A stretch of DNA of 37,084 nt from NCBI GenBank assembly GCA_944323445.1, contig CALUSM010000028.1:1-37084 (forward strand), read 5' to 3'. Of this stretch, positions 24,496 through 32,473 are shown piece after piece. Below the pieces are notes generated by a model. The model saw only the letters and a program-made list of their open reading frames with translations. It ran no database searches and had not been told where the DNA came from. The DNA comes from an uncultured Bacteroidales bacterium. GTDB lineage: Bacteria; Bacteroidota; Bacteroidia; Bacteroidales; UBA932. The stretch's first letter is position 1, and every line of letters begins with the position of its first letter. Both the position numbers and the translations under genes were made by a program.

Positions 24496-26527
24496 CCTCC
24501 CTTATAAATGCGTCGTTTACTGTGAGTCTGCGGATAATCTCCTCTTTGCTTCCGTCGGAGGAGTATTCCAGTACCGCCTTGATCTCATATTCTCCTACTT
24601 CCCTGAATATGTATCTGTCGCTCAGGGCTCTCCATCCATTGATGTACCAGATGACAGAACTGCACTCCTCGGTGATGTTGTTGATGACCATCTCCAGAGT
24701 GTCTCCTGCCGAATAGTGTCTTTTGAGCAGGATGTACGGGTAGGGTGACGTCAGTGCCTGAGTGCTGAATCTTATCGTGACTGTGTCTCCGTTCCCGTGC
24801 TTTCCTATGTGATACAGGCTGCAGAAGTAGTCCGTCTTGGGCTGCAGGTCTCCGAATGTATAGCGGTTGATGTATGCGGTGTCGCTGTGCCGGTATGGTC
24901 CGTCGGGACTGTCTCCCCAGTTTACCGCCCACCGGTAGCTGCCGGGCCGGCCGGGGTCCCACCGGAGGACTGCCTTGTTCTGGAATGCGTCTATGTGCCA
25001 TGCTGTGGGTGTCAGCAGGATCTCAGAGACATCCTCGTGGACGTCGAAGGAGACGGTCCGGCCGTTGAGCATGATGCTGGAAAGGCGCAGGCCCACCGGA
25101 GTGCCGTCCCAGGCGATAAAAGCCGGATCTCCCGCTGCGGACAGCTCTGTTATGCCCGCCTGTCCTGGAAAGAACACCTGGCTTATGTGGCCGGCCTCGG
25201 GAAATGCCTCCACCAGGTCGGCGCATTCGTGGGAGGAGCAGGTGTTGACCATATTGGTGGTCCATCTGACGGCAGCCGTGATGCCTTCCACTATGTTCTT
25301 GGACTTGTCTATATGATAGGCCACCATCCCGGCGCCTTCAATGTATGCGTCCCAACCGGTGCCTGACCTGTTCTCAAGCAGGTAGTATTCGCTGTTGTTG
25401 CCGGTCGGGATGCGTATTACGTCTCCGTTGTCCTCTATGGGGGACAGGGTGAATGTCGAACCTGCGGTTATGTTGCTGTATGCGGCAGTGCCTGTCAGTT
25501 CACGGTCGATGGCGCAGAAATAGGGCGGAGTGCGTCCTGAATTGTTGTAGTTACCCTCGTCCATCAGGGACAGCTTGCCCCACAGGCAGTTGCTCGTCCC
25601 GTCTTTGCCGTAGTCCGTGTCATAGAGGTCTACCAGCCCCAGGAAGTGCCCGAATTCGTGGCAGAAATTTCCTATGCCGGAGGGTATCGCGGCGCCGTCT
25701 ATTCCTGGATTGCTCCCGCTCAGTTCGGAGCTGCATCCGAACAGGCCTATCCTCACTCCGTCAGCGCGGATTCCCTCCTGGCTGATGTTGTAGGTCTGGG
25801 GCCATATAGCATTGTTGTCTCCGCTCTCGGCCTCATTGTATCCGGCCAGAAAGAAGAACACGAAGTCCGCCTGACCGTCTCCGTCGGTATCATATTGACT
25901 GAAATCCACCTGAGCATCCGCCAGGGAGCAGGCTTCTTCCACCAGCTCGGGCAGACGTACGTCGTATGTGATGACAGAGGGTGTGGACGCATCATTCTCT
26001 CCGTAGTAGGAGTACGGCCTGCTGAGCCGCACCGGGGCGGCTACGTCGAAACGGAACTGCCTCCCGGGCATATTGGCTTCAAAATAGTCTTTGGCGGAGC
26101 CGGTTCCGCCGTTCTCCTGGTAGCCGGGTGTGTTGAGCATCCTGTCAAAATGTCCGGCGGGGTCGTCCACCGTGAAATCCAGGTCCTGGAATTCCACTGG
26201 GATTATCAGGACTCTTGTCTCTGATTGGGCGGCGCTGCGGTTTACGGTGACAGGCTCCCGGAGCAGTCTGGCCGCGTTGTGCGCCCTTATCGCTGCGGCT
26301 TCCTCAGGGGTGTGCGGCGTGGCGGGGCGAAAGAATCCGTCCGTTCCTTTGACCATCCTTCTTCCGTATGCGTCCATGCAGTAGCGGTATAGCTCGTCTC
26401 CTCTGATATACAGTGTGATAATGCTTCCATCCGGCTGCCGGACCTGCACCGGGTACGGGGGAGCTTTCACGGCCATGGCCGTATTCAGGGTCAGGATGAG
26501 GAAAAATATGAGACAGATTGAGCGCAT
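24482..26527 (-). CDS. Secreted M6 family metallopeptidase
   Basis: About 681 residues; start set at 26527 (MRSICLIFFLILTLNTAMA, a signal peptide), seven residues after a longer alternative at 26548. Numbering from 26548, an N-terminal pro-region (about 30-105) precedes the M6 catalytic domain: TRVLIIPVEFQDLDF, a Ca-binding-like YDTDGDGQADF (219-229), IWPQTYN, and the zinc motif HEFGH at 297-301 followed by LGLVDLYDTDYG. The active site appears intact. After about residue 480 comes an Ig/fibronectin-like region (TWRHIDAFQNKAVLRWD-like; PKTDYFCSLYHIG) and a last PKD-like stretch. M6 enzymes resemble immune inhibitor A and degrade extracellular proteins. No lipobox or sorting tail is seen. Upstream of the small lipoprotein gene in the same transcript. 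Confidence 0.9.
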   Translation of the reverse strand: MRSICLIFFLILTLNTAMAVKAPPYPVQVRQPDGSIITLYIRGDELYRYCMDAYGRRMVKGTDGFFRPATPHTPEEAAAIRAHNAARLLREPVTVNRSAAQSETRVLIIPVEFQDLDFTVDDPAGHFDRMLNTPGYQENGGTGSAKDYFEANMPGRQFRFDVAAPVRLSRPYSYYGENDASTPSVITYDVRLPELVEEACSLADAQVDFSQYDTDGDGQADFVFFFLAGYNEAESGDNNAIWPQTYNISQEGIRADGVRIGLFGCSSELSGSNPGIDGAAIPSGIGNFCHEFGHFLGLVDLYDTDYGKDGTSNCLWGKLSLMDEGNYNNSGRTPPYFCAIDRELTGTAAYSNITAGSTFTLSPIEDNGDVIRIPTGNNSEYYLLENRSGTGWDAYIEGAGMVAYHIDKSKNIVEGITAAVRWTTNMVNTCSSHECADLVEAFPEAGHISQVFFPGQAGITELSAAGDPAFIAWDGTPVGLRLSSIMLNGRTVSFDVHEDVSEILLTPTAWHIDAFQNKAVLRWDPGRPGSYRWAVNWGDSPDGPYRHSDTAYINRYTFGDLQPKTDYFCSLYHIGKHGNGDTVTIRFSTQALTSPYPYILLKRHYSAGDTLEMVINNITEECSSVIWYINGWRALSDRYIFREVGEYEIKAVLEYSSDGSKEEIIRRLTVNDAFIREDENE

Positions 26528-26532
26528 TTTTT

Positions 26533-26540
26533 TAAATTTG
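26533..26540 (+). promoter_or_regulatory. -7 box of the PCMD-Omp85 gene pair
   Basis: TAAATTTG is an exact TAnnTTTG, 25 bases before the ATG at 26566. It lies five bases outside the divergent M6 start, so any M6 promoter must overlap this region. Confidence 0.5.
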
Positions 26541-26565
26541 TCCGGCAAATAATGTATGCAAAAAT

Positions 26566-27534
26566 ATGAAAAGATTTATAATATCCTATACCGTATCCCT
26601 TCTGATTGTCCTCATTTCCGCGGATATGTCCGCCGGGACCCGGACCGATTCGCTGATCAACGCCAAGGGCACTTTCGACCAGTGGAGGGTATACGAACTG
26701 CAGGAGTCCGGAATTATCGGAGGCAATGTCAAGACCATATACAAGCTCTCCTCAGGTGATACGCTCTCAGGTCAGGACCCGTGTCCGGTCTGCGAGGAGG
26801 ATGTCTTCTCTCCCTGCAACATCATGGCAAATGTGGTGGGTATCGTCAAGGGCAGCAACAGCGTTTTCCCTGAACCCCGCGGGGACGGGTACTGCGCCCG
26901 TCTGAGCGTGATGATGGAGAAGGTGAGGGTACTGGGCATAATCGATATGGAGGTACTGGTCCAGGGCACCATCCTCACCGGTGTCTTCAACGAGCCTATC
27001 CGTGATACCAAGAGCGCCTATACCAAGATGGACTGCGGTATCCCTTTTACGGGCCGTCCGGCCGCGGTACAGTATGACTACAAGGCTGAGGTGGGCAATA
27101 CCGTCATCCGTTCTACCGGCTTCTCTTCCAAGAAGACAATCGGTGGCAAGGACTATCCTTTCATAGCAGTTTTCCTGCAACGGCGTCAGGAGGATGAGGA
27201 CGGCAATGTAACGGCGTCCCGCGTGGGCACGGCTTTCAGGAAGTTCTGCCGGGATGAGCCGGAATGGGTCGACGGCGAGAGCCTGGAGATCCGTTACGGG
27301 GACATAAGCGGTGAGGCGGATTTTGTTCCGGACATGGGTCTCAAGAACGACGGCATCGTGTACTACTGCCGCAACAGCAAGGGGCGGATAGTGCCGATTC
27401 AGGAAAATGCCTGGGCGGCTCCGGACGAGGAACCGACCCACATCATAGTCTGGATTTCGTCTTCTAGCGGCGAGGCTTTCTACGGAGGTCTGGGCAATAC
27501 TTTCTGGGTGGACAATTTCAAACTTGTATATTGA
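26566..27534 (+). CDS. PCMD domain protein (putative carbohydrate metabolism)
   Basis: A 322-residue exported protein; signal peptide at about 1-23 (MKRFIISYTVSLLIVLISADMSAG). It matches the PCMD family (PF13201): ANVVGIVKGSNSVFPEPRGDGYCARL, ILTGVFNEPI, KMDCGIPFTGRPAAVQYDYK, GFSSKKTIGGKDYPFIAVFLQ and the ending GGLGNTFWVDNFKLVY, which resembles a beta-sandwich carbohydrate-binding fold. The family name is tentative; no enzyme activity is established. There is no lipobox. The next gene, an outer-membrane barrel, starts 11 bases after its stop, so the two are likely one operon. Confidence 0.85.
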   Translation: MKRFIISYTVSLLIVLISADMSAGTRTDSLINAKGTFDQWRVYELQESGIIGGNVKTIYKLSSGDTLSGQDPCPVCEEDVFSPCNIMANVVGIVKGSNSVFPEPRGDGYCARLSVMMEKVRVLGIIDMEVLVQGTILTGVFNEPIRDTKSAYTKMDCGIPFTGRPAAVQYDYKAEVGNTVIRSTGFSSKKTIGGKDYPFIAVFLQRRQEDEDGNVTASRVGTAFRKFCRDEPEWVDGESLEIRYGDISGEADFVPDMGLKNDGIVYYCRNSKGRIVPIQENAWAAPDEEPTHIIVWISSSSGEAFYGGLGNTFWVDNFKLVY

Positions 27535-27545
27535 GGAGGCTTTCT

Positions 27546-28694
27546 ATGTGCAGGACCGCCGCATATTCAGCCGTTCTGGCGCTGCTGCTGATACTGTTTC
27601 CTGCATCAGCATACGGGCAGGATCCGGACTCTGCTTATCTGGCCCGGGTGCAGGATACCGTGGACAGGTATTTCCGTCAGCATCCGCGGCAGAGGTTGAG
27701 TCAGGAGGACCGCAAGTTCCATGTTGTGCCTCTGTATGGAATAATGTATACGCAGGAGACAGGACTGCTGGCAATGGGCGGTTTCATGGGAAGCTACAGG
27801 ATGACGGCGGACACTCTTGTTCCCATGTCCTCCGTAGGAGCCGTGGCAATGTTCTCTACCAATCTTTCGGCTGCGGCGGCCGTCACCGGTGACTGGTACG
27901 GAGCCGGCGGCAATTTCAGAATCGAATATCTGCTGCGTTTCAACAGCAGTCGCCGTTATTTCTGGGGACTGGGCTACAGCATGGCTGACGATGATATGAA
28001 CAGGGGCACCTTTACCAACCGCAGGGTGAGGGCCAGGGCCGATTTTCTGTACTGCGGTACTGGCGGTATCCTGGCGGGAGGCTTTGCTGGATACGACTAT
28101 TACCGGGCAGTGGAATTCTCCGATCCGGACGTTATGGCCGGTCTGCCAATGCTCACCCATTATCTTACGCTGGGAGGTCGTTTCGAGCTGGATACAAGGG
28201 ACGACAAGATCTCTCCGGAGCGGGGAATATTCCTGAATGCGGAGCCTTCTGTCAGTTTCCCCCTTGCCGGGACGAGGCCGTTTTTCCGGACGGAGCTGAC
28301 GTTTGACTTCTATTTTCCTTTATGGGAGGGAGGAGTGGCTGCCGTGGACCTGTACGGAAATGTATCGACCAGTCAGTCTCCTTGGACTGTCTGGCCCGAT
28401 GCCGGAGGGGATGTCAGGCTGAGGGGGTATTATCAGGGCCGTTTCCGCGACCGCAATCTGCTGTCGGCACAGCTGGAGCTGCGTCAGAGAATCTATGGCT
28501 CCCATGGAGCTGCGGTATGGGGAGGAGCCGGCAATGTCTTCCCGTCATTCAATGGTTTTGATATAAAAAATACCCTGCCCACTTACGGGGCAGGGTACCG
28601 TTTCTCTTTCCTGGGGCTGGTGCTGCGTCTGGATGCCGGTTTCGGCCTCCACGGGCAGTGGGCCCTCATCGCAGGTGTCAGTCATTCTTTCTGA
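27546..28694 (+). CDS. Omp85/surface-antigen-type outer membrane barrel without POTRA domains
   Basis: About 382 residues; start set at 27546 (MCRTAAYSAVLALLLILFPASAYGQ), rather than the TTG at 27531. The signal peptide is followed by a short N-terminal segment and then repeated amphipathic strands. GRFELDTRDDKISPERGIFLNAE is typical of bacterial surface antigen (PF01103) barrels, and VRLRGYYQGRFRDRN resembles the loop-6 VRGY motif. The chain ends in Phe, the usual barrel-insertion signal. There is no room for POTRA domains, so it is not a BamA. Likely partner: the PCMD protein upstream. The 3' end overlaps aspA by 17 bases and contains the aspA terminator on the other strand. Confidence 0.83.
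   Translation: MCRTAAYSAVLALLLILFPASAYGQDPDSAYLARVQDTVDRYFRQHPRQRLSQEDRKFHVVPLYGIMYTQETGLLAMGGFMGSYRMTADTLVPMSSVGAVAMFSTNLSAAAAVTGDWYGAGGNFRIEYLLRFNSSRRYFWGLGYSMADDDMNRGTFTNRRVRARADFLYCGTGGILAGGFAGYDYYRAVEFSDPDVMAGLPMLTHYLTLGGRFELDTRDDKISPERGIFLNAEPSVSFPLAGTRPFFRTELTFDFYFPLWEGGVAAVDLYGNVSTSQSPWTVWPDAGGDVRLRGYYQGRFRDRNLLSAQLELRQRIYGSHGAAVWGGAGNVFPSFNGFDIKNTLPTYGAGYRFSFLGLVLRLDAGFGLHGQWALIAGVSHSF
28565..28597 (-). terminator. aspA terminator embedded in the convergent barrel gene
   Basis: TACCCTGCCC at 28571-28580 is perfectly complementary to 28588-28597 (10 bp, loop of seven). On the minus strand the stem is followed by TTTTTTATAT (28561-28570), a textbook intrinsic terminator. It lies 81 bases after the aspA stop, wholly inside the barrel coding sequence. 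Read on the plus strand the run of A precedes the stem, so it should act only on aspA transcripts. Confidence 0.8.
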
Positions 28695-30123
28695 TGTCGG
28701 CGATCATGCTCGGATGAATCATGTTCTTGGGATTCAGAATCACGTCGAGCTGCTTCTTGGTCAGCAGATTGCGCTCCAGAACGAGGTCGTATACGCTCTT
28801 GCCTGACTCAAGTGCCTCCTTGGCGATCTCGGTGCAGTTGGAGTAGCCGATGTAGGGCTTGAGGGCTGTGACGATACCGATGCTGTGCTTAACCTGCTCC
28901 TCGCAATGCTTCTTGTTGGCCTCGATGCCCTCGATGCATTCAACGCGCAGGGTCCTGAATGCGCGGGTCATCCATGTGGCGGATTCTACGAGGGATTCAA
29001 CCATTATAGGCTCCATTACGTTGAGCTCGAGCTGAGCGGCCTCGGATGCCATGGTCACGGCGAAGTCGTTACCGATGACCTTGAAGCATACCTGGTTGAC
29101 CACTTCGGGGATGACGGGGTTGACCTTTCCGGGCATGATGGACGAGCCGGGCTGCTTGGGAGGCAGCTTGATCTCCTCGATACCGGTGCGGGGACCGGAG
29201 GACATCAGGCGAAGGTCGTTGCAGATCTTCGAGAGACGGACGGCAATCGACTTCAGGGCCGATGAGTAGGCTACCATGCACGAGGTGTCGTGTGTGGCCT
29301 CGATCAGGTTCCTGGAGAGCTTGATGTCCAGACCGGTAATCTCACGGAGATACTCGGTGCAGTACTTGGCGTAGTTGGGCTCGGCTGTGATTCCGGTTCC
29401 GATGGCGGTGGCGCCCATATTGGTGTAGAGGAACTCGTCAGCGGCTTTCTGAAGTCTGGAAGACTCGTGTCTCATGGCGTCGGCGAAAGCCCCGAAGGAC
29501 TGTCCGAGAGTCATGGGCACGGCGTCCTGCAGCTGGGTACGTCCCATCTTGATGATGTTGGCGAACTCTTTCTTCTTGTCGTCGAAGGCCTTGATCAGCT
29601 CCTTGAGGGCAGCCTGTACATTCTCGTTGATGAAGTACAGGCCGAGATGCATGGCGCTGGGATAGGCGTCGTTGGTGGACTGGGCCATGTTGATGTGGTC
29701 GTTGGGATGGCAGTACTGGTATTCGCCTCTCTGACGGCCCATGATCTCGAGGGCGCGGTTGGCGATGACCTCGTTTGCATTCATGTTCATGCTGGTGCCG
29801 GCGCCGCCCTGAACCATGTCGATGGGGAAGAACTCCAGATGCTTGCCGTCAATGAGCTCCTGGCATGCCTCGACTACTGCATCCTTGATCTGGTCGGATA
29901 CGAGGCCGAGCTTGTGATTGGCCTTGATGGCGGCCATCTTGACGATACCGAAGGCCTTGATGAACTCCGGATAGTCGCAGAGGTGATAGTTGCTGATATT
30001 GAAATTCTCAATGCACCTCAGAGTCTGGATGCCGAAAAGTGCCTCAACGGGAACTTCTTTGTATCCAAGAAGGTCGTGCTCTGTGCGGGTCTTGCCCGAA
30101 ACGGGGAATTTAAATTCTGTCAT
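28678..30123 (-). CDS. aspA: Aspartate ammonia-lyase
   Basis: A 481-residue cytoplasmic enzyme of the fumarase/aspartase superfamily that converts aspartate to fumarate and ammonia, feeding fumarate reduction in anaerobes. Start region EHDLLGYKEVPVEALFGIQTLRCIENFNIS and FGIVKMAAIKANHKLGL are typical of aspartase. The superfamily signature GSSIMPGKVNPVIPEVVNQ is exact, with GAGTSMNMNANEVIANRALE and the ATAIGTGI block also present. Strong C-ending codon bias suggests high expression. It begins 31 bases after the trkA stop without a clear TAnnTTTG box, so it may be read from the ytxH-trkA operon. A fumarase function is less likely given the AspA-like N-terminus. Confidence 0.93.
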   Translation of the reverse strand: MTEFKFPVSGKTRTEHDLLGYKEVPVEALFGIQTLRCIENFNISNYHLCDYPEFIKAFGIVKMAAIKANHKLGLVSDQIKDAVVEACQELIDGKHLEFFPIDMVQGGAGTSMNMNANEVIANRALEIMGRQRGEYQYCHPNDHINMAQSTNDAYPSAMHLGLYFINENVQAALKELIKAFDDKKKEFANIIKMGRTQLQDAVPMTLGQSFGAFADAMRHESSRLQKAADEFLYTNMGATAIGTGITAEPNYAKYCTEYLREITGLDIKLSRNLIEATHDTSCMVAYSSALKSIAVRLSKICNDLRLMSSGPRTGIEEIKLPPKQPGSSIMPGKVNPVIPEVVNQVCFKVIGNDFAVTMASEAAQLELNVMEPIMVESLVESATWMTRAFRTLRVECIEGIEANKKHCEEQVKHSIGIVTALKPYIGYSNCTEIAKEALESGKSVYDLVLERNLLTKKQLDVILNPKNMIHPSMIADIRKND

Positions 30124-30153
30124 GTTCTGATATTTATTTTAGGTTTGTGTATC

Positions 30154-31500
30154 TTATAAAAAGAATTTGTCGACTTTGTCCACAGCGTCAGGGCTGGCGA
30201 ACACCACAACTTGGTCGTATGGCCTGATTGTGCTCTCGCTGTCAGCGATGAAGCTCTCGTTGCCCCTGACGAAGCCTCCGATGATGGCTTCTTCCGGAAA
30301 TCCCAGATCTCGGAGTTTGCCTGTGGTAATCCTGCTGTTGGTGTTTACTATGAACTCGAGGACCACTGCGTCGGTTCCGTTGAGCACCTTGATCGAGCGG
30401 ACCTTGTTGGAGAGGGTGAAGCGGAATATCTTGCCTGCCGTTATGAGTTTCTTGTTGATGACCGAGTCCACTCCCATCTCCTCGGCCAGCCGGATGTACT
30501 CGAAGTTCTCCACTTCGGCGATGACCTTGGGCACGCCCATGCGCTTGGCCACTACGCAGGAGAGAATGTTGGTCTCGGAACTGCTGGTGACGGCGACAAA
30601 GGCCTCCATGTCCCGGATACCTTCCTGGATGAGCAGGTCAGAATTGCGGCCGTCTCCGTTGATGACCAGTGTCTTGTCCAGAATCTCGGAAAGGTGGGCG
30701 CACTTGTCGTTCTTGAGCTCGATCAGCTTGATGTTTCCGGCCTGCTTTTCCATCGAGCGCGCCACCATCTCACCGATGCGGCCTCCTCCCAGAATCATCA
30801 GGTTGTGGACTGTCACCTTGGATTTGCCCGAAAGCGACAGGGCCTGTTCCATTCCTTCTTTCTTGGATACCAGGTATACCACGTCACCTGTCTTGAAACG
30901 GGTGGCGCTCCTGGGGATGATGGTCTTGTTGCCGCGGGATATGGCCACTGAGCGGAAGAGGTTCTGGGTCCTTTCCCGCAGCTCCGCGACGGTACGGTCC
31001 ACCATCGGAGAGCATTCCTCCAGGCGGTAGACGATAAGCTGCAGCTTTCCGTGAGAATAGTTCATGAACTCGGAAGCTGTATTCTGTTTCAGAAGGTTGA
31101 CAATCTCAGTAGCCGCTATCTTCTCAGGATAGAAAAGGGAATCTATGCCCAGATCAGTGAATAGGATGCGGTTGTCGTTCTTCTGATATTCCTCATTGTT
31201 GATGCGGGCCGTAACTTTCTTGGCCCCGAGCTTTTTGGCCAGGGCGGCTGAAACGATGTTGACGTCCTGCTCGGTATCCGGATTGACGGCGATGAACAAG
31301 TCCGCCGAGCCCGCACCGGCCTTGTTCAGGACATCAATGGATGTAGGATGTCCCTCTACCGTGACTATGTCAGACTCACTGCTGAGCGTGTCCAGGCTTT
31401 CCTCGTCTTCGCTGATTACGGTAATCTCATGGAATTCCATGCTCAGCATTTTCGCCAGATGGCTCCCGATCTCTCCTGCGCCCGCTATTACTATTTTCAT
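30154..31500 (-). CDS. trkA: TrkA, potassium uptake regulatory subunit
   Basis: A 448-residue protein with two tandem RCK (TrkA-N plus TrkA-C) halves. The first NAD-binding Rossmann motif is IAGAGEIGSHLAK at the N-terminus, with DTEQDVNIVSAALAKKLGAKKV later; the second is ILGGGRIGEMVARSMEK at about 236-252. It gates a TrkH/KtrB potassium channel from the cytoplasmic side. No TrkH gene is in the window. The start ATG overlaps the stop of the upstream small gene by four bases (ATGA type), so it belongs to the operon with ytxH and the holin-like gene. Confidence 0.93.
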   Translation of the reverse strand: MKIVIAGAGEIGSHLAKMLSMEFHEITVISEDEESLDTLSSESDIVTVEGHPTSIDVLNKAGAGSADLFIAVNPDTEQDVNIVSAALAKKLGAKKVTARINNEEYQKNDNRILFTDLGIDSLFYPEKIAATEIVNLLKQNTASEFMNYSHGKLQLIVYRLEECSPMVDRTVAELRERTQNLFRSVAISRGNKTIIPRSATRFKTGDVVYLVSKKEGMEQALSLSGKSKVTVHNLMILGGGRIGEMVARSMEKQAGNIKLIELKNDKCAHLSEILDKTLVINGDGRNSDLLIQEGIRDMEAFVAVTSSSETNILSCVVAKRMGVPKVIAEVENFEYIRLAEEMGVDSVINKKLITAGKIFRFTLSNKVRSIKVLNGTDAVVLEFIVNTNSRITTGKLRDLGFPEEAIIGGFVRGNESFIADSESTIRPYDQVVVFASPDAVDKVDKFFL

Positions 31501-31784
31501 ATAGTGTCAGCCTGATTTTCCCGTTTTTTCCTGCTTCTGGCCAGGTTGCGGAGGAACTCCACCGTCCTGTACATAATGTTGAATGACGGACTGTGGGATG
31601 CTATGGCCTTGCAGCCCATGTCCAGTAAGTTGGACGGCGATATGAACTCCCAGACACAGCGAAGCTTGTACATGACCATTATCTCCTGATGGTCTATGCG
31701 CGAGGACAGGAGTCTCCGGTGATACTGAAGCTCCTGGAGATTCCGTATGTTTCTGTAATCGGATGTCCTATTTGCCTTTTCCAT
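31497..31784 (-). CDS. Small basic protein of unknown function
   Basis: About 95 residues from 31784 (MEKANRTSDYRNIRN); a Met at 31796 is an alternative. Rich in Arg, with a hydrophobic patch only at MVMYKLRCVWEFISP, and ending in a basic segment RNLARSRKKRE. I do not recognise the family. It overlaps the holin-like gene by 17-29 bases and trkA by four bases, so it is translated within this operon. The same gene order with a small protein after YtxH and the holin-like protein may recur in related species. Confidence 0.65.
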   Translation of the reverse strand: MEKANRTSDYRNIRNLQELQYHRRLLSSRIDHQEIMVMYKLRCVWEFISPSNLLDMGCKAIASHSPSFNIMYRTVEFLRNLARSRKKRENQADTI

Positions 31785-32139
31785 TTTTACTGTCATCGAA
31801 AAACATTTTTAAAAACATTCTGAGCGGACTGTTGATCAGGAACCTGTCCTTGAAGAGGAAGAGAACCAGGATGATGATCAGGAACAATACGGCCGTAAGC
31901 AGCAGACCGACGGTATGATTGCCTGTTAGGACTGTCAGCCACGAGGCGAGGGCAGCGGCCGCTATTCCGAGCACCACACCTATAAGGATAAAAAGCAGGA
32001 AGAAGAAGATTATCCTGCTGAATATCTTGGCGAGGTTCTCGGCCAGGGCCAGCTTAATCTCGTCTATCCGGAGATCGATGTAGCATTTAATGGAAGAGAA
32101 AAGATCTCCGAGGGGGTTGTTCGGATTCTGGCTGTCCAT
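31768..32139 (-). CDS. Holin-like (Phage_holin_3_6) membrane protein
   Basis: A 123-residue protein. An N-terminal amphipathic segment (LFSSIKCYIDLRIDEIKLALAE) precedes two long hydrophobic helices (IIFFFLLFILIGVVLGIAAAALASWL and VGLLLTAVLFLIIILVLFLF), then a basic tail. This is the Phage_holin_3_6 pattern, common as a chromosomal membrane protein in Bacteroidota with no phage genes nearby, so lysis is not implied. It follows ytxH by nine bases and overlaps the next gene. Confidence 0.83.
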   Translation of the reverse strand: MDSQNPNNPLGDLFSSIKCYIDLRIDEIKLALAENLAKIFSRIIFFFLLFILIGVVLGIAAAALASWLTVLTGNHTVGLLLTAVLFLIIILVLFLFKDRFLINSPLRMFLKMFFDDSKNGKGK

Positions 32140-32148
32140 CGCTGGGTT

Positions 32149-32391
32149 TTATTCGGTAATGTTGCCGTTGATGGATTCTTCCTGTACTTTTGCGGACGCA
32201 TATGCATCGGCAGCGGCTTTGGCGCGGCTCTCGAGGTTGCTGATCTTGTCCTTGAGGTTCTGATACTCCTTGTCGAAAGTATCCTTGATCTTCTTGCGGG
32301 TCTCTTCTCCGGACTCGGGGGCAAAGAGAATTGCGACGGCAGCTCCTACCAGGGCTCCGCCGAGGAATGTGAGAATATTGTCTGTTTTCAT
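32149..32391 (-). CDS. YtxH domain protein
   Basis: An 80-residue protein. The N-terminal membrane helix has the YtxH pattern LGGALVGAAVAILFAPESGEETRKKIK, followed by a coiled-coil region (DKEYQNLKDKISNLESRAKAAADAY). YtxH proteins are associated with general stress in Bacillus, but function is unknown here. First gene of the ytxH-holin-small protein-trkA(-aspA) operon. Confidence 0.87.
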   Translation of the reverse strand: MKTDNILTFLGGALVGAAVAILFAPESGEETRKKIKDTFDKEYQNLKDKISNLESRAKAAADAYASAKVQEESINGNITE

Positions 32392-32414
32392 ACCTAATGT
32401 GTTTTGAATAAATA

Positions 32415-32422
32415 CAAAAATA
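32415..32422 (-). promoter_or_regulatory. -7 box of the ytxH-trkA operon
   Basis: The minus strand reads TATTTTTG, an exact TAnnTTTG, 23 bases before the start at 32391. No TTTG at the expected upstream spacing. Confidence 0.5.
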
Positions 32423-32434
32423 TGAAATAAATTC

Positions 32435-32442
32435 TATATTTG
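32435..32442 (+). promoter_or_regulatory. -7 box of the clostripain gene
   Basis: TATATTTG is an exact TAnnTTTG, 31 bases before the ATG at 32474. Only 12 bases separate it from the divergent ytxH box. Confidence 0.5.
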
Positions 32443-32473
32443 TCACTGATTAGAGAAAAGAATTCGAAAAAGG

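Noticed and set aside
29290-30159. Long plus-strand open frame opposite aspA
   Set aside because: Shadow of a well-conserved, codon-biased gene.
31768-32139. Holin-like protein as evidence of a prophage
   Set aside because: No lysin, structural, integrase or other phage gene nearby; this family is often chromosomal in Bacteroidota.
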